In this document: positions 45,287 through 53,867 of the stretch, piece after piece
Position numbering within the stretch: position 1 is the stretch's first letter
How the letters are laid out: the number at the start of each line of letters is the position of its first letter
From: Bacteroidetes bacterium 43-93
GTDB taxonomy: Bacteria > Bacteroidota > Bacteroidia > Chitinophagales > Chitinophagaceae
Length of the DNA stretch: 64,000 nt
Reading direction: 5' to 3'
Assembly (NCBI GenBank): GCA_001897855.1
Contig: MKUO01000023.1
Coordinates: 186,001 to 250,000, forward strand
Made by a program: the position numbers and the translations under genes
The notes under the pieces: generated by a model
Told to the model about the DNA's origin: nothing
Databases searched by the model: none
The model's input: only the letters and a program-made list of their open reading frames with translations

Positions 45287-45916
45287 ATGAAAAACTCTTC
45301 AATATCTATTGCGTTAGCAGACGACCATACAATTGTTAGAGCAGGTACTGCAGCGATAATAAAAAGTATGTCTAATCTAAATGTCATTGTAGAAGCAGAT
45401 AATGGACAGGAGTTGATTAATTACTTGTCGAATACAAATACTTTACCGGACTTAGTAATACTGGATGTCTATATGCCTGTGATGAATGGATATCAAACCT
45501 TGACAATCTTAAGACAATTTTGGCCGCAAATTAAAATACTTATTCTTTCAACTTACAATCATGACTTTTTAATAGCAACAATGCTAAGGGATGGCGCAAA
45601 TGGCTATATATTCAAAAGTGATAGTGCTGAAGAATTAATCGAGGGCATTTTTGATGTAATGTATAAAGGATTTTATATGACAAGGACGCCGGCAAAATTT
45701 CTTTCCTCACTTTCAAATCTACCCAGGCTTACTGAACAACATAAATTATTCCTGCAACTATGTTGTACTGAACTTACATATGAAGGCATTGCTGAGGTAA
45801 TGAAGGTTAAGCCACGAACCATAGAAGGTTATCGAGCAACCTTATCAGAAATGTTGAGATTACATACCAGAACTGGGTTTGTTCTGTTTGCTACTAGAAA
45901 TGGGCTTTCTTTGTGA
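45287..45916 (+). CDS. NarL/FixJ-type response regulator
   Basis: 209 residues. The REC domain has LADDHTIVRAG (acidic pair), LVILDVYMP (phospho-acceptor Asp near residue 59), LSTYN and the Lys of IFKSDS. The C-terminal LuxR-type HTH has ELTYEGIAEVMKVKPRTIEGYRATLSEML. No histidine kinase is adjacent, so it is an orphan. It is convergent with the grasp-with-spasm maturase gene; control of that RiPP cluster is possible but not shown. Confidence 0.88.
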   Translation: MKNSSISIALADDHTIVRAGTAAIIKSMSNLNVIVEADNGQELINYLSNTNTLPDLVILDVYMPVMNGYQTLTILRQFWPQIKILILSTYNHDFLIATMLRDGANGYIFKSDSAEELIEGIFDVMYKGFYMTRTPAKFLSSLSNLPRLTEQHKLFLQLCCTELTYEGIAEVMKVKPRTIEGYRATLSEMLRLHTRTGFVLFATRNGLSL

Positions 45917-45965
45917 TAATTGAGAAAGCGTATATTTTAGGTATTAAAAATATTTTGAACCGGGA

Positions 45966-47042
45966 TTAATTGTTATTCAATTCTCTTAATTGATACGTTT
46001 CGATTACTTTTTGTTTAATAGGACTTTCACTCCAAGAGTCCCAAGTAAAGTTGTATGGATTATACCCACATTTTAAAGGCTTACTTAGCATATTCTCTGG
46101 ATCTTCCAGATATGCTCTACAATCAGTACAGATATATCTGAATTCACAATCCTTACAAATCGAAATATCATCCTTCTTAATATGCCAATATTTTTGAAAT
46201 TCCTTTTGTTGGATGGCATCAATTAGTTTTATAGTATTCACATTACCATATGTTTCAATCATACTAGGGCAGTTTCGTATATTGCCTTTTTCATCAATGC
46301 TTATTTTTCTATTTAAACAAGTATTAAAAGTTAAAGCTTCAGTAAAGTGTGGGATGTTAATGGCAAAATCATTGGGATGTACAGTACCACAACTAGAACG
46401 AGATAATATAGTAGTTTTTAAGTAAACTACATGAGTTTGCGTTTCCCTAAAAAAATAGTCTTCAGATGATTCAGGATTATTATATAAGTAGATATTAGTA
46501 AATCGTTTAAAGGAAAGCATAACCATTTTCAGTAAACTTTCACTAATACCTATTTCATTATTCAGATAAAGAACGATACTAAAAATATTAGTTTCTTCTA
46601 TGCCATTTAATAGGTTTTCGAAATATGTGTAAGATTTAAGTTGAGATAGCCTTACCTCCAAATGCTGTAGTCCGATTTGAGAAAACTGAGGTAGTAGCTC
46701 ACGTAAAGAATATGGTGATGATTCCTCCTTCAGTTCAATAATTCCGTTTGTAATCAAAACGGGTGTTTCCCATCGTAACGATAGTTTGGGAAATAGATTT
46801 AAATCTTTAGTGGTAAATATATATTGCTTGTCTAAGAGAAATGATTCGTATTCATTGATAATTTCAGCCTTATCAAATCCTAAATTTGATTTAAATATCT
46901 CAAAATCTAAAACATCATTGTTGGCTAGAATTTCATATAATGAATTGGGGATTAGGTCAAACATGTTGCGCTGCAGATCGCATATAATGGATCTGGAATA
47001 TCCTTTAACTGGTATACAATTCGCAAATAACTTATATTGCAT
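45966..47042 (-). CDS. Grasp-with-spasm SPASM-domain peptide maturase (GwsS-like)
   Basis: 358 residues. It starts MQYKLFANCIPVKGYSRSII, and the C-terminal SPASM region has NTCLNRKISIDEKGNIRNCP, ICKDCEFRYICTDCRAYL and LKCGYNP, with spacing for iron-sulfur ligands. There is no obvious N-terminal CxxxCxxC, as in the GwsS subgroup. Together with the ATP-grasp gene it fits the grasp-with-spasm RiPP systems of Bacteroidota. Its start overlaps the small gene upstream by 11 bp. Confidence 0.8.
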   Translation of the reverse strand: MQYKLFANCIPVKGYSRSIICDLQRNMFDLIPNSLYEILANNDVLDFEIFKSNLGFDKAEIINEYESFLLDKQYIFTTKDLNLFPKLSLRWETPVLITNGIIELKEESSPYSLRELLPQFSQIGLQHLEVRLSQLKSYTYFENLLNGIEETNIFSIVLYLNNEIGISESLLKMVMLSFKRFTNIYLYNNPESSEDYFFRETQTHVVYLKTTILSRSSCGTVHPNDFAINIPHFTEALTFNTCLNRKISIDEKGNIRNCPSMIETYGNVNTIKLIDAIQQKEFQKYWHIKKDDISICKDCEFRYICTDCRAYLEDPENMLSKPLKCGYNPYNFTWDSWSESPIKQKVIETYQLRELNNN

Positions 47043-47232
47043 CTAATCTAGAGATTCGTTTATAAAATTTTATTCTCCCAGCTTGAGAGGTTTGTAAAAT
47101 ATTTGATACAAAGTCATTTTGTGTTATAAACACATTGTTACCTTTTCTGATTCCTTTTAGGTATTGATATTGCAGAGGTAATTTATGTATGACTTTATGA
47201 AACTCTACGGAGGTTTTTAATTCGAATTGCAT
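47032..47232 (-). CDS. Small protein inside the grasp-with-spasm operon
   Basis: 66 residues (MQFELKTSVEFHKVIHKLPL ... KRISRLDAI). It overlaps both the ATP-grasp gene (16 bp) and the maturase gene (11 bp), so translation is coupled. It is too small and too basic for an enzyme; an adaptor or recognition role in the modification complex is possible. Confidence 0.6.
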   Translation of the reverse strand: MQFELKTSVEFHKVIHKLPLQYQYLKGIRKGNNVFITQNDFVSNILQTSQAGRIKFYKRISRLDAI

Positions 47233-48200
47233 AAAGATTGTGCTATTTCCTTCTCAATATAATAATTACAATAACTTGAAACAAAGCTAAATTGTCCACA
47301 AGGGTTAATCTCCAGAAAAACATATTCATAGTTAGGTGTGACAATTATATCGATTGATCCAGTCGTCAATTTTAACGTATTCATAAGAGACAATAGTCTC
47401 TGTTTAACTTCATTTGGTAACTCATATGGCACAAAGCGGAGTTTGTCGTTATCCCAAGTCCGATAGTCAGTCCTTGTTGATGAATCAAACTGTGAAAAGA
47501 TAGCTAATGAATATATTATATTCTGGAAGATGAAAACCCGCAATTCATAAAGTTTTTCGATTTTGTGTTGAACGAAGGAAGGGTGGAAAATGCCTTCATG
47601 CAAATTGACATTTGATGCAGAGATATTCTCTGTACGTTGACCAGAAACTAGAATTTTGGATGTGTTTATATATACAGAATTTTGAACAGACTTGGTAATT
47701 AACTCTCTTTTTTTGAAAAGTGCTAATAGGTAGTCATAATCAGTTATAATATCACTATCAGGTATAGCCAGGCCCACATTTTTAGCGACAAGCAATTGAT
47801 ATATTTTTCGTTGTGTGAAATCTGAAAATTCACCTATTACCTTTACATTAGGACAAAAAGCGTGTAAAAACTGAATGTATGAGAAGAATATAGCTGAATA
47901 ATCTTGAGAAATTTGCTGCTCAACCTGTTGCTTTATATCAAAATCATCTACCTCTTCACACGTTTGAAAAATATAATCGCAACCATGAATCCAAATTGCT
48001 GTGCAAGAACCGAGGTCGACCTTGACATCATAAGCATTTGAAATTTCAATTTTGTCAAGATTGTTTAAGCTAAAGGATCTAAAGTGAATATTATTATCAG
48101 CACCTATTCTCAGTACCGTCATTTTAAAGAAATACGTTAACCAAAGGACTACATTATCAACAGCGCTATCATAACCTTTGCTAACTATGGTTACTGGCAT
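47217..48200 (-). CDS. Grasp-with-spasm ATP-grasp peptide ligase (GwsG-like)
   Basis: 327 residues of an ATP-grasp fold: DSAVDNVVLWL near the start, IEKLYELRVFIFQNIIYSLAIFSQ in the centre and LTTGSIDIIVTPNYEYVFLEINPCGQF at the end, where the DxxxxxxxxxxExNP metal/ATP motif is clear. These ligases form side-chain ester or amide links in precursor peptides (graspetide-like chemistry). It lies in the order precursor, unknown secreted protein, ATP-grasp, small ORF, SPASM protein. Confidence 0.85.
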   Translation of the reverse strand: MPVTIVSKGYDSAVDNVVLWLTYFFKMTVLRIGADNNIHFRSFSLNNLDKIEISNAYDVKVDLGSCTAIWIHGCDYIFQTCEEVDDFDIKQQVEQQISQDYSAIFFSYIQFLHAFCPNVKVIGEFSDFTQRKIYQLLVAKNVGLAIPDSDIITDYDYLLALFKKRELITKSVQNSVYINTSKILVSGQRTENISASNVNLHEGIFHPSFVQHKIEKLYELRVFIFQNIIYSLAIFSQFDSSTRTDYRTWDNDKLRFVPYELPNEVKQRLLSLMNTLKLTTGSIDIIVTPNYEYVFLEINPCGQFSFVSSYCNYYIEKEIAQSLCNSN

Positions 48201-48240
48201 ATTTAATAGTATTTAGTTTAATAAGTGGGTGAACAATAAC

Positions 48241-49323
48241 CTAATTTTTCAGGAATCGCTCTGGATAATCGGATACTAAAAAAAGCTGGTAAAATTCTTT
48301 TGGAGGTTCTTCTTGCATAATTTCTGCAATAGGAACTATAATAAAAGGGTTATAGTATAGCTTATTAATTTTACTAAAGATATATCGTCTGTAATTGTAG
48401 TAAATTTTATTTTTGATATTCTCACTTTCATCACAATAAAACTCAGCACGCTTTTCCGTAGCAATGTTCGTTGTGTCATATAAAATTCGGACTATTCTTC
48501 TTATTGGAATAGCATTACGTAAATCCATAGTCCATAAGGTATCGTGTAAAATGATATAATCTTCGTCAAAGACGATCCTTGGATTACCTCCGTTTTGCAT
48601 TAGTTTCAACCCAATATCTGATCTTATTTTGCCTTTTTTAATGGCTTCATACATGGGTTTCGTTAGTTTGTCTCCATGTTTTTGGAACTCATGAATTACT
48701 AACGCATGGTAAATAGGATAAGCAACAAAATTTGAATCATTAAATGTAGCACCAATAACCTCCTCACTTAAATAGTCATTTTCATACATCAAAGCTATCA
48801 GAGATTCACTTAAGGAATCATTTATTCTATTCATTCTTGCTACAAACTCACTATCCTTTGCATTGTTTACAAGTATACAATGTACAGACTGATCCCTATA
48901 AATGAAATCATTTATTCGTTTGATTAGTGCATAATTTATTGTTTGATCCCTTTTAACCGTCAACTGAGGATATTCCTTTATAAGGGACGACCATTCTTTA
49001 GATTTTCTGAATCCATTGTATATGGATTTTCTAAAAAAAAAGGTATCCGCACCTTTAAGTACTAAAAGGCGACTAAGGTGAATTAGATTATCGTAATCAT
49101 TATTTAGTGCAGCACAGTACGAATAGTTGCATATATCTAAAGTAAAGGGTGCATGCTTGAATAAAAATGCAGCTTCATAATATTGAGCTGCATTTTTATA
49201 GTCTCTATTTAAGATGCATTTTTCTGCCTGGTATACATTAGTATAGTATTGACCTAATGAATCCAATGCGCGCGTCTGTAAAGACGTAACAAGAAACAGT
49301 AGAGTTAGTCTTAAAGCTTTCAT
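48241..49323 (-). CDS. Secreted/periplasmic protein of the RiPP operon, unknown function
   Basis: 360 residues with a signal peptide (MKALRLTLLFLVTSLQTRA). A TPR-like segment (ILNRDYKNAAQYYEAAFLFK) and several LMYENDYLSEEVIGA-type helices follow. It sits 9 bp downstream of the precursor gene and 40 bp before the ATP-grasp gene, so it belongs to the cluster. It might act in precursor export, processing or immunity; no enzyme motif was recognised. Confidence 0.6.
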   Translation of the reverse strand: MKALRLTLLFLVTSLQTRALDSLGQYYTNVYQAEKCILNRDYKNAAQYYEAAFLFKHAPFTLDICNYSYCAALNNDYDNLIHLSRLLVLKGADTFFFRKSIYNGFRKSKEWSSLIKEYPQLTVKRDQTINYALIKRINDFIYRDQSVHCILVNNAKDSEFVARMNRINDSLSESLIALMYENDYLSEEVIGATFNDSNFVAYPIYHALVIHEFQKHGDKLTKPMYEAIKKGKIRSDIGLKLMQNGGNPRIVFDEDYIILHDTLWTMDLRNAIPIRRIVRILYDTTNIATEKRAEFYCDESENIKNKIYYNYRRYIFSKINKLYYNPFIIVPIAEIMQEEPPKEFYQLFLVSDYPERFLKN

Positions 49324-49332
49324 TCAACTCAT

Positions 49333-49638
49333 TTAATAATCTACCAATGGCCCGCAGCCTCCGTGCGAAATTACGAGGTCAAATTTTGCTGTGGTGCCAA
49401 AACGAGTATCTGTTTGGTCTGATCCCCAGGATGCGTAGTAATATTGTACATTTCCGCCGCCATCTCCATAAACACCTGACAACTCGCAGCCACCACCAGT
49501 ACAAATAAGTTTACCATCCACGACCGGATTTACTTGTGGATTTACCTGAGATAATAAACTTAACTTGGTAAATTTATTCGCCTGTGAGTTGGTAGATTTA
49601 ACTGACATCGACTCGATATTTTCATTTTGGTAATTCAT
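49333..49638 (-). CDS. Grasp-with-spasm precursor peptide candidate
   Basis: 101 residues. The N-terminal leader is polar (KSTNSQANKFTKLSLLSQV). The C-terminal part is rich in Gly, Ser, Thr, Asp and aromatic residues with paired cysteines (LICTGGGCEL, GDGGGNVQYYY, SHGGCGPLVDY). Glu, Asp, Ser and Thr side chains suit ATP-grasp ester/amide linkage, and the position first in the operon fits a precursor. Confidence 0.7.
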   Translation of the reverse strand: MNYQNENIESMSVKSTNSQANKFTKLSLLSQVNPQVNPVVDGKLICTGGGCELSGVYGDGGGNVQYYYASWGSDQTDTRFGTTAKFDLVISHGGCGPLVDY

Positions 49639-49786
49639 ACAATAGAATTTTAAATTTAAGTATTTTTAATAATTTGTTACGTAGTAATTTTAAATGGACT
49701 ACACTAAGAGAAGGCAATTCCCCTAAAACGTTTGCCCAACCAGACATGTTCGTATTTCTTACAGTCTCAAATGATTGTGCGTTTTA

Positions 49787-50584
49787 TTAGCATGGACAAC
49801 TTGTATAATCCACTGAATTAGCAATGACATTAAAACTCTCGGCATTTTCTGTTGATGCTCTAAGTTTGTAAGTAGGTTGAAGGTTCAAGTTCAATAAAAC
49901 CGTTGTAGCATATGCTGGGTTTGTTGCGTTTTGTACTACTGCAGGAATAGGAATTTCTCTAAACAAAAATACGCCTGATGTTTGCGTATCAATAAACAAC
50001 CTTACCATACCTTGCGAGGTGCTTTGTGTGGCTTTTATTGTTACAGTCGTTATTTGTGTACAGTCAGCATTTGTAGGATTCGGTGCTGTAATGGCGGTGC
50101 CGAGTGAGCCTGTACCATCTAGGTTTGAATTAGCAGTAGAAATATTTACCATGCCTGTATTTGCAGTCCCATAAGCATTCGTAGTACAACAATTGCCATC
50201 ACAGTTGCAATTAATCCAATTCGCCCCCACTGCCAAAACATTAAAACTTTCTGAGTTCTGTGTTGAGGCTCGCAGTTCGTAACCTGAATCCAAAAAAAGA
50301 TTTTGGTTGAGAGTATATTCAAATGCTGTAGTTTCTGCAATTCTTGCAGATGCAGGTACTGGAATTTCTTGATATAGGTTAGTATTGACCCCATCGTAAA
50401 TAAACAAGCGTACCATACCTTCTGTTGTACTCTGAGTTGCCTTAACGGTTATTGATGTAATAAGAGTGCCGTCATTTGCGGCTGTTAAAACAGTACCTAG
50501 TGAGCCAGTCCCATTTAAGTTTGAGTTAGCTGTAGCTATATTTACAAGGCCAGTATTTGCAATGCTGATTCTTCTTGTTGACAT
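49787..50584 (-). CDS. Two-repeat beta-sandwich protein, phage-decoration-like
   Basis: 265 residues made of two copies of a domain of about 125 residues. Each starts GMVNIxTANSNLxGTGSLGT, continues with ITxxTVKATQSTxxGMVRLFI and ends with LRASTxNxESFNV and a Cys pair. Similar segments (ending ASTxNAExFNV) occur in phage virion-decoration-like proteins. There is no signal peptide. The third copy of the domain is the next gene. A structural or surface-binding role is likely but unproven. Confidence 0.55.
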   Translation of the reverse strand: MSTRRISIANTGLVNIATANSNLNGTGSLGTVLTAANDGTLITSITVKATQSTTEGMVRLFIYDGVNTNLYQEIPVPASARIAETTAFEYTLNQNLFLDSGYELRASTQNSESFNVLAVGANWINCNCDGNCCTTNAYGTANTGMVNISTANSNLDGTGSLGTAITAPNPTNADCTQITTVTIKATQSTSQGMVRLFIDTQTSGVFLFREIPIPAVVQNATNPAYATTVLLNLNLQPTYKLRASTENAESFNVIANSVDYTSCPC

Positions 50585-50605
50585 AATGTTTTTGCTTTTA
50601 AAGGT

Positions 50606-50995
50606 TTAACATGTACAATTTTCCCAAATAACACCTGTAGCAGTAACAACGAATGAATCGCTTTGCTCTGTTGATGCATATAGAACATAGTTAGCGGTTA
50701 ATTTTATTGGTCCTGTTAATTCTATCCCGAAGGCAGGTTCAACTGAGGTCTGCACTGAAGCTGGAATCATTACTTCTACCAATAAGAATTTGTTTACACC
50801 ATTGTCGATAAACAACCTGACCATACCTTGTTGGGTATTGCCAGTAGCTTTAATTGTTACCGAATTAATAACAGTACCGTCTCCTGATGCGGTCAATACA
50901 CTACCCATAGGACCAGTACCATTGAGTGCGGTATTAGGAGTGGAAATACTTACACTGCCAACTTTCGGAGTGTACTTAACGTTTGATGAACACAT
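50606..50995 (-). CDS. Single-repeat relative of the two-repeat beta-sandwich protein
   Basis: 129 residues, a single copy of the same domain: SVSISTPNTALNGTGPMGSV, then VTIKATGNTQQGMVRLFIDN and LYASTEQSDSFVV, with a C-terminal ENCTC. It is 21 bp upstream of the two-repeat gene, in one operon. It starts with MCSSN; two N- and C-terminal cysteines may bridge copies. Confidence 0.55.
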   Translation of the reverse strand: MCSSNVKYTPKVGSVSISTPNTALNGTGPMGSVLTASGDGTVINSVTIKATGNTQQGMVRLFIDNGVNKFLLVEVMIPASVQTSVEPAFGIELTGPIKLTANYVLYASTEQSDSFVVTATGVIWENCTC

Positions 50996-51083
50996 AGTAT
51001 GAGTTTTTATCCAAAGCTATCTAACATACGAGGCGTTATCCAAAAGAAACTAATTGAAAATTGTTCGTTATAAGAACATTTTT

Positions 51084-51347
51084 TTACTGAAGACTTAATT
51101 GTTCCAAAATAGAATCTTCTTTTATTTGTAGTATTTCTGTTATCGACATATTGTAATGATTTGCCAGCTTAAGAAGAATGCTTAAACTTAGGAAAGGATA
51201 TCTGCCATTTTCAATTTTGCTAATAACAGAATGGCTCACGCCAATAGATTTAGCTACATACACCATTTTTTCTCTTTTAAGATGTCTTATGGTATATAAA
51301 TTATTCCCTATTTTTTTTAATAAATGTTGTAATTGCAAATTTGGCAT
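51084..51347 (-). CDS. XRE-family regulator
   Basis: 87 residues. RHLKREKMVYVAKSIGVSHSVISKIENGRYP is a standard HTH arrangement. The C-terminus is short and acidic. It is downstream of a structured non-coding segment and upstream, on the same strand, of the beta-sandwich genes, which it may regulate. Confidence 0.75.
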   Translation of the reverse strand: MPNLQLQHLLKKIGNNLYTIRHLKREKMVYVAKSIGVSHSVISKIENGRYPFLSLSILLKLANHYNMSITEILQIKEDSILEQLSLQ

Positions 51348-51975
51348 GGTAAAGGATTAAACGGTTAATGGGAATTGAGTATATAAAATTCGGTATAACT
51401 ATATAAATTGGCAATGTGAGAAAATAGAAAGAATCCCGTGAATATTCACATTTCTTAGCGTGTAAATGTTTGTTCTTTTACGTCAGATTTGAATAACATC
51501 GTTCTAATCTTAAGGTAAAAGATGTTTATCTGCTCCACCGTTTAAGTGGATGAACGAGTGAAGCGGAGAGAAGCAACGCGCGACACGCCACGGAGCGGGT
51601 GGAATGTATCAGCAAGTAGTGCCATTGCACACAGGAAGAGCTATTTGTATGGGATGGCAACATCCATATAGCTAAGTGACAGCAAATAGCTCTGACGGCC
51701 CCCGTGGCAAGCGAGGTGGAGCACAAACGATAGAAAGCGTAAGGGATATCACCGGCAAGGCGATGGTTAGTATGGAGCGAATGCGAAATGCGCTATCGAC
51801 TTGCGGGTTAGAGAGCCCTGGGAGCTTTCATGACAAATAAGACAAACTGCATCAGTTATGCCAAAGGCACACTGCGAATATATGAGCACAGCGATTTGCT
51901 TTAATAGCTGATCGCATGCTTTGGAATGACAGATGCTTTGGGTTATGAGGAATACCTAATTACCTCGTGTTCATA
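51348..51975. ncRNA. Non-coding segment with nested inverted repeats
   Basis: No convincing gene lies here. Three nested perfect inverted repeats occupy 51531-51723: tgctccacc/ggtggagca (51531-51539 with 51715-51723), gccacgg/ccgtggc (51587-51593 with 51702-51708) and agagctatttg/caaatagctct (51637-51647 with 51683-51693). An inner tatgggatg/catccata hairpin is also present. The segment is visibly richer in G+C than its surroundings. It could be a structured RNA or an oriT/replication-type site; I cannot decide between them. Confidence 0.5.
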
Positions 51976-52539
51976 TTAAAAATCAAATATGCCAAGGTTA
52001 GCTAGTCGATAGCTCATTGCTTGCGTACTAACATCGAAAATCCTTGCCAAGTACTTGATTGCTTCCTCACTTCCAAAATCAAAATCAATAATTGCAACTT
52101 GATTTCTAAGTAATTCCTCTGGCATTAAAATAGCCGCAGCAAAAGCATTTGCTTGTTGTTCAAGAGCTTGACTTGTGATTGTTTCATTAGGATTATTGAC
52201 ACGAAAGTATTGTTTAACGTTTTCGTCATTTTTCACGTGCGCATTATATTGCTTATCCAAAAAAATATCTGAATAATCACGATGGAGCATAAAGTGACCT
52301 AGCTCGTGTGCAATGGTAAATCTCCGTCTAACTTTAGATTCAAACTGATTAAAACCGATTATACCAATGTTATTTTGAACTATAAGAGTTCCTGAAATGT
52401 CTTCTGTGAATGGATATGAGATGACTTGCAATCCCATAGACTTTGCTATGTCTTCAATTCGTACAGGCAAAGAATTAATCTTCAGAGATTGTAATATTCC
52501 TGTTACACAGTCGTTAATTTCTTTTCTTGTTGAGGCCAT
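51976..52539 (-). CDS. ImmA/IrrE-family metallopeptidase
   Basis: 187 residues. IAHELGHFMLHRD (about residues 76-88) is the zinc-binding HExxH; EQQANAFAAAILMPEELL supplies the third ligand region typical of the COG2856 family. In ICEBs1, ImmA cleaves the XRE repressor ImmR to induce element excision. The adjacent XRE gene upstream (11 bp gap) makes the same switch likely for this island. Confidence 0.88.
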   Translation of the reverse strand: MASTRKEINDCVTGILQSLKINSLPVRIEDIAKSMGLQVISYPFTEDISGTLIVQNNIGIIGFNQFESKVRRRFTIAHELGHFMLHRDYSDIFLDKQYNAHVKNDENVKQYFRVNNPNETITSQALEQQANAFAAAILMPEELLRNQVAIIDFDFGSEEAIKYLARIFDVSTQAMSYRLANLGIFDF

Positions 52540-52550
52540 GTAATGGTCTT

Positions 52551-52913
52551 CTATTTATTCAAAAAAAGTAAAAAGCTCATCAAAGATTCTTCAGTTTTTT
52601 CATCGATAGTAAAATGAGAAACTACTTTTTCAGAAACAGGTCTTTTGTCATCAAAAACAAAAACATTATTGCTTGTATCGCAAGTAGTAATGTTTGGAAC
52701 TAATTCATTGAATTGGATTTTCAGAGCGCTCGATAAGAGTAATAAATGATGAATAGTTGGGCGCTGCTTTCCCTTTTCTATATTGGCGACTGAAGATCTA
52801 CCCAAGCTTAGATATTCAGAAAGTTCTTCCTGATTTATTCCGGCCTGACACCTAGCTCTCTTTATACGGGAGCCCATCTCTAAATAGAAGGCATCTATAT
52901 CTATGTTACCCAT
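52551..52913 (-). CDS. XRE repressor paired with ImmA-like peptidase
   Basis: The start 52913 (MGNIDIDAFYLEMGS) is preferred to an upstream one that adds a hydrophobic extension. 120 residues: RCQAGINQEELSEYLSLGRSSVANIEKGKQRP is the HTH, and the C-terminal tail has VFDDKRPVSEKVVSHF. It is co-transcribed with the peptidase and is a candidate ImmR-like repressor controlling the island. Confidence 0.75.
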   Translation of the reverse strand: MGNIDIDAFYLEMGSRIKRARCQAGINQEELSEYLSLGRSSVANIEKGKQRPTIHHLLLLSSALKIQFNELVPNITTCDTSNNVFVFDDKRPVSEKVVSHFTIDEKTEESLMSFLLFLNK

Positions 52914-53061
52914 AACAAAAAGGATTATAAAATAATGCCACAGTACAAATAAACAATACAAACTAACAGAAAATTTTGTTACTGTGCAAAAAAAGTTAGC
53001 GTAAGTAGCATACTTATTAAATTAATATGTACAAATTTTGGAATTGTCATAGAAATTTAAT

Positions 53062-53069
53062 TAAATTTG
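53062..53069 (+). promoter_or_regulatory. Promoter of the ubiquitin-like operon
   Basis: TTTG at 53037-53040, a 21-bp spacer and TAAATTTG at 53062-53069 match the -33/-7 consensus well. The leader to the first gene would be about 300 nt and includes a ccaagc/gcttgg hairpin at 53113-53130. An open frame in the leader has no ATG and was not called. Confidence 0.55.
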
Positions 53070-53374
53070 TGTCTATGTGATGTTCGAGTAGAGGATAGTG
53101 ATAAAATAGGAAAACCAAGCGAATTGCTTGGCTCTCAAATTTTTGAAAAAGAACTACCTGCGTGGCAAGCAGATAGGTATTTTTTTGATTCGCACCTCAA
53201 AAGTACACCTTTTTTTAAAATAAGCAAGAGCCCAAGGAGAAAATCTCTTCTTTCAGCACCAACTTGGGCAGTATTTACTTGTAAATGACATTTTGCTGAA
53301 ACGACTATTCCTCTTCTGATGTAACGCGCAATTCTCAGCGCCATTTTTCATTTACTTTTTTAATTTTTAAAATT

Positions 53375-53863
53375 ATGTCAACCAAACATAATAATACTTT
53401 TGATTTCATATTAAATGACCAGCCCCAATCCTGGATGTCTCCTACAATCCAAGGCCTTGAAATATATCGGCTTGGAAGCATAGGTAACGATGATAAGCTA
53501 TACCAGAAAAGACCTGGTGCTGACGAGCTCATACTTCCAAATAGCATCGTAGACCTCAGCGGACCCGGTAAAGAGGTGTTCTATTCCCAAAAGAATGGAG
53601 GTGGCAATGATGATAAAAAGATTACATTAATAATAATCGTTGGCGGCACTTCAACTACAATAACTGCACCTGCAAAGCAACAGCTACATGTAATTGCTCA
53701 GAAGGCATTAGATGACACAAATAACACAGCAAGACCGCTCAGCGACTGGGATTTAAAAACACGGAGTGGAGACATATTGGACCTATCGCATACTATAGAA
53801 AGTTATGGCTTTGCTGACGGAACGCAACTGTTTTTAAGCCTTAAAGCAGGTATCGGAGGATAA
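53375..53863 (+). CDS. Ubiquitin-like modifier protein
   Basis: 162 residues ending in GIGG, the diglycine needed for activation by an E1. The C-terminal half has a beta-grasp pattern (KITLIIIVGGTSTTITAPAK, ARPLSDWDLKTRSGDIL, GTQLFLSLKAGIGG), preceded by about 75 residues of extension. It is the first gene of a four-gene conjugation operon (Ubl, E2-like, JAB, E1), 4 bp before the E2-like gene. Related bacterial systems (Bil/Bub types) conjugate the modifier to phage or host proteins in defence. Confidence 0.8.
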   Translation: MSTKHNNTFDFILNDQPQSWMSPTIQGLEIYRLGSIGNDDKLYQKRPGADELILPNSIVDLSGPGKEVFYSQKNGGGNDDKKITLIIIVGGTSTTITAPAKQQLHVIAQKALDDTNNTARPLSDWDLKTRSGDILDLSHTIESYGFADGTQLFLSLKAGIGG

Positions 53864-53867
53864 TATT

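Noticed and set aside
51526..51726. 66-codon ORF on the minus strand
   Set aside because: It coincides with the nested inverted repeats, has no recognisable domain or ribosome site, and its composition follows the structured region rather than coding DNA.
53067..53288. 73-codon ORF upstream of the ubiquitin-like operon
   Set aside because: It has no ATG, its TTG start overlaps the promoter -7 element, and it resembles no family; more likely leader sequence or a relic.
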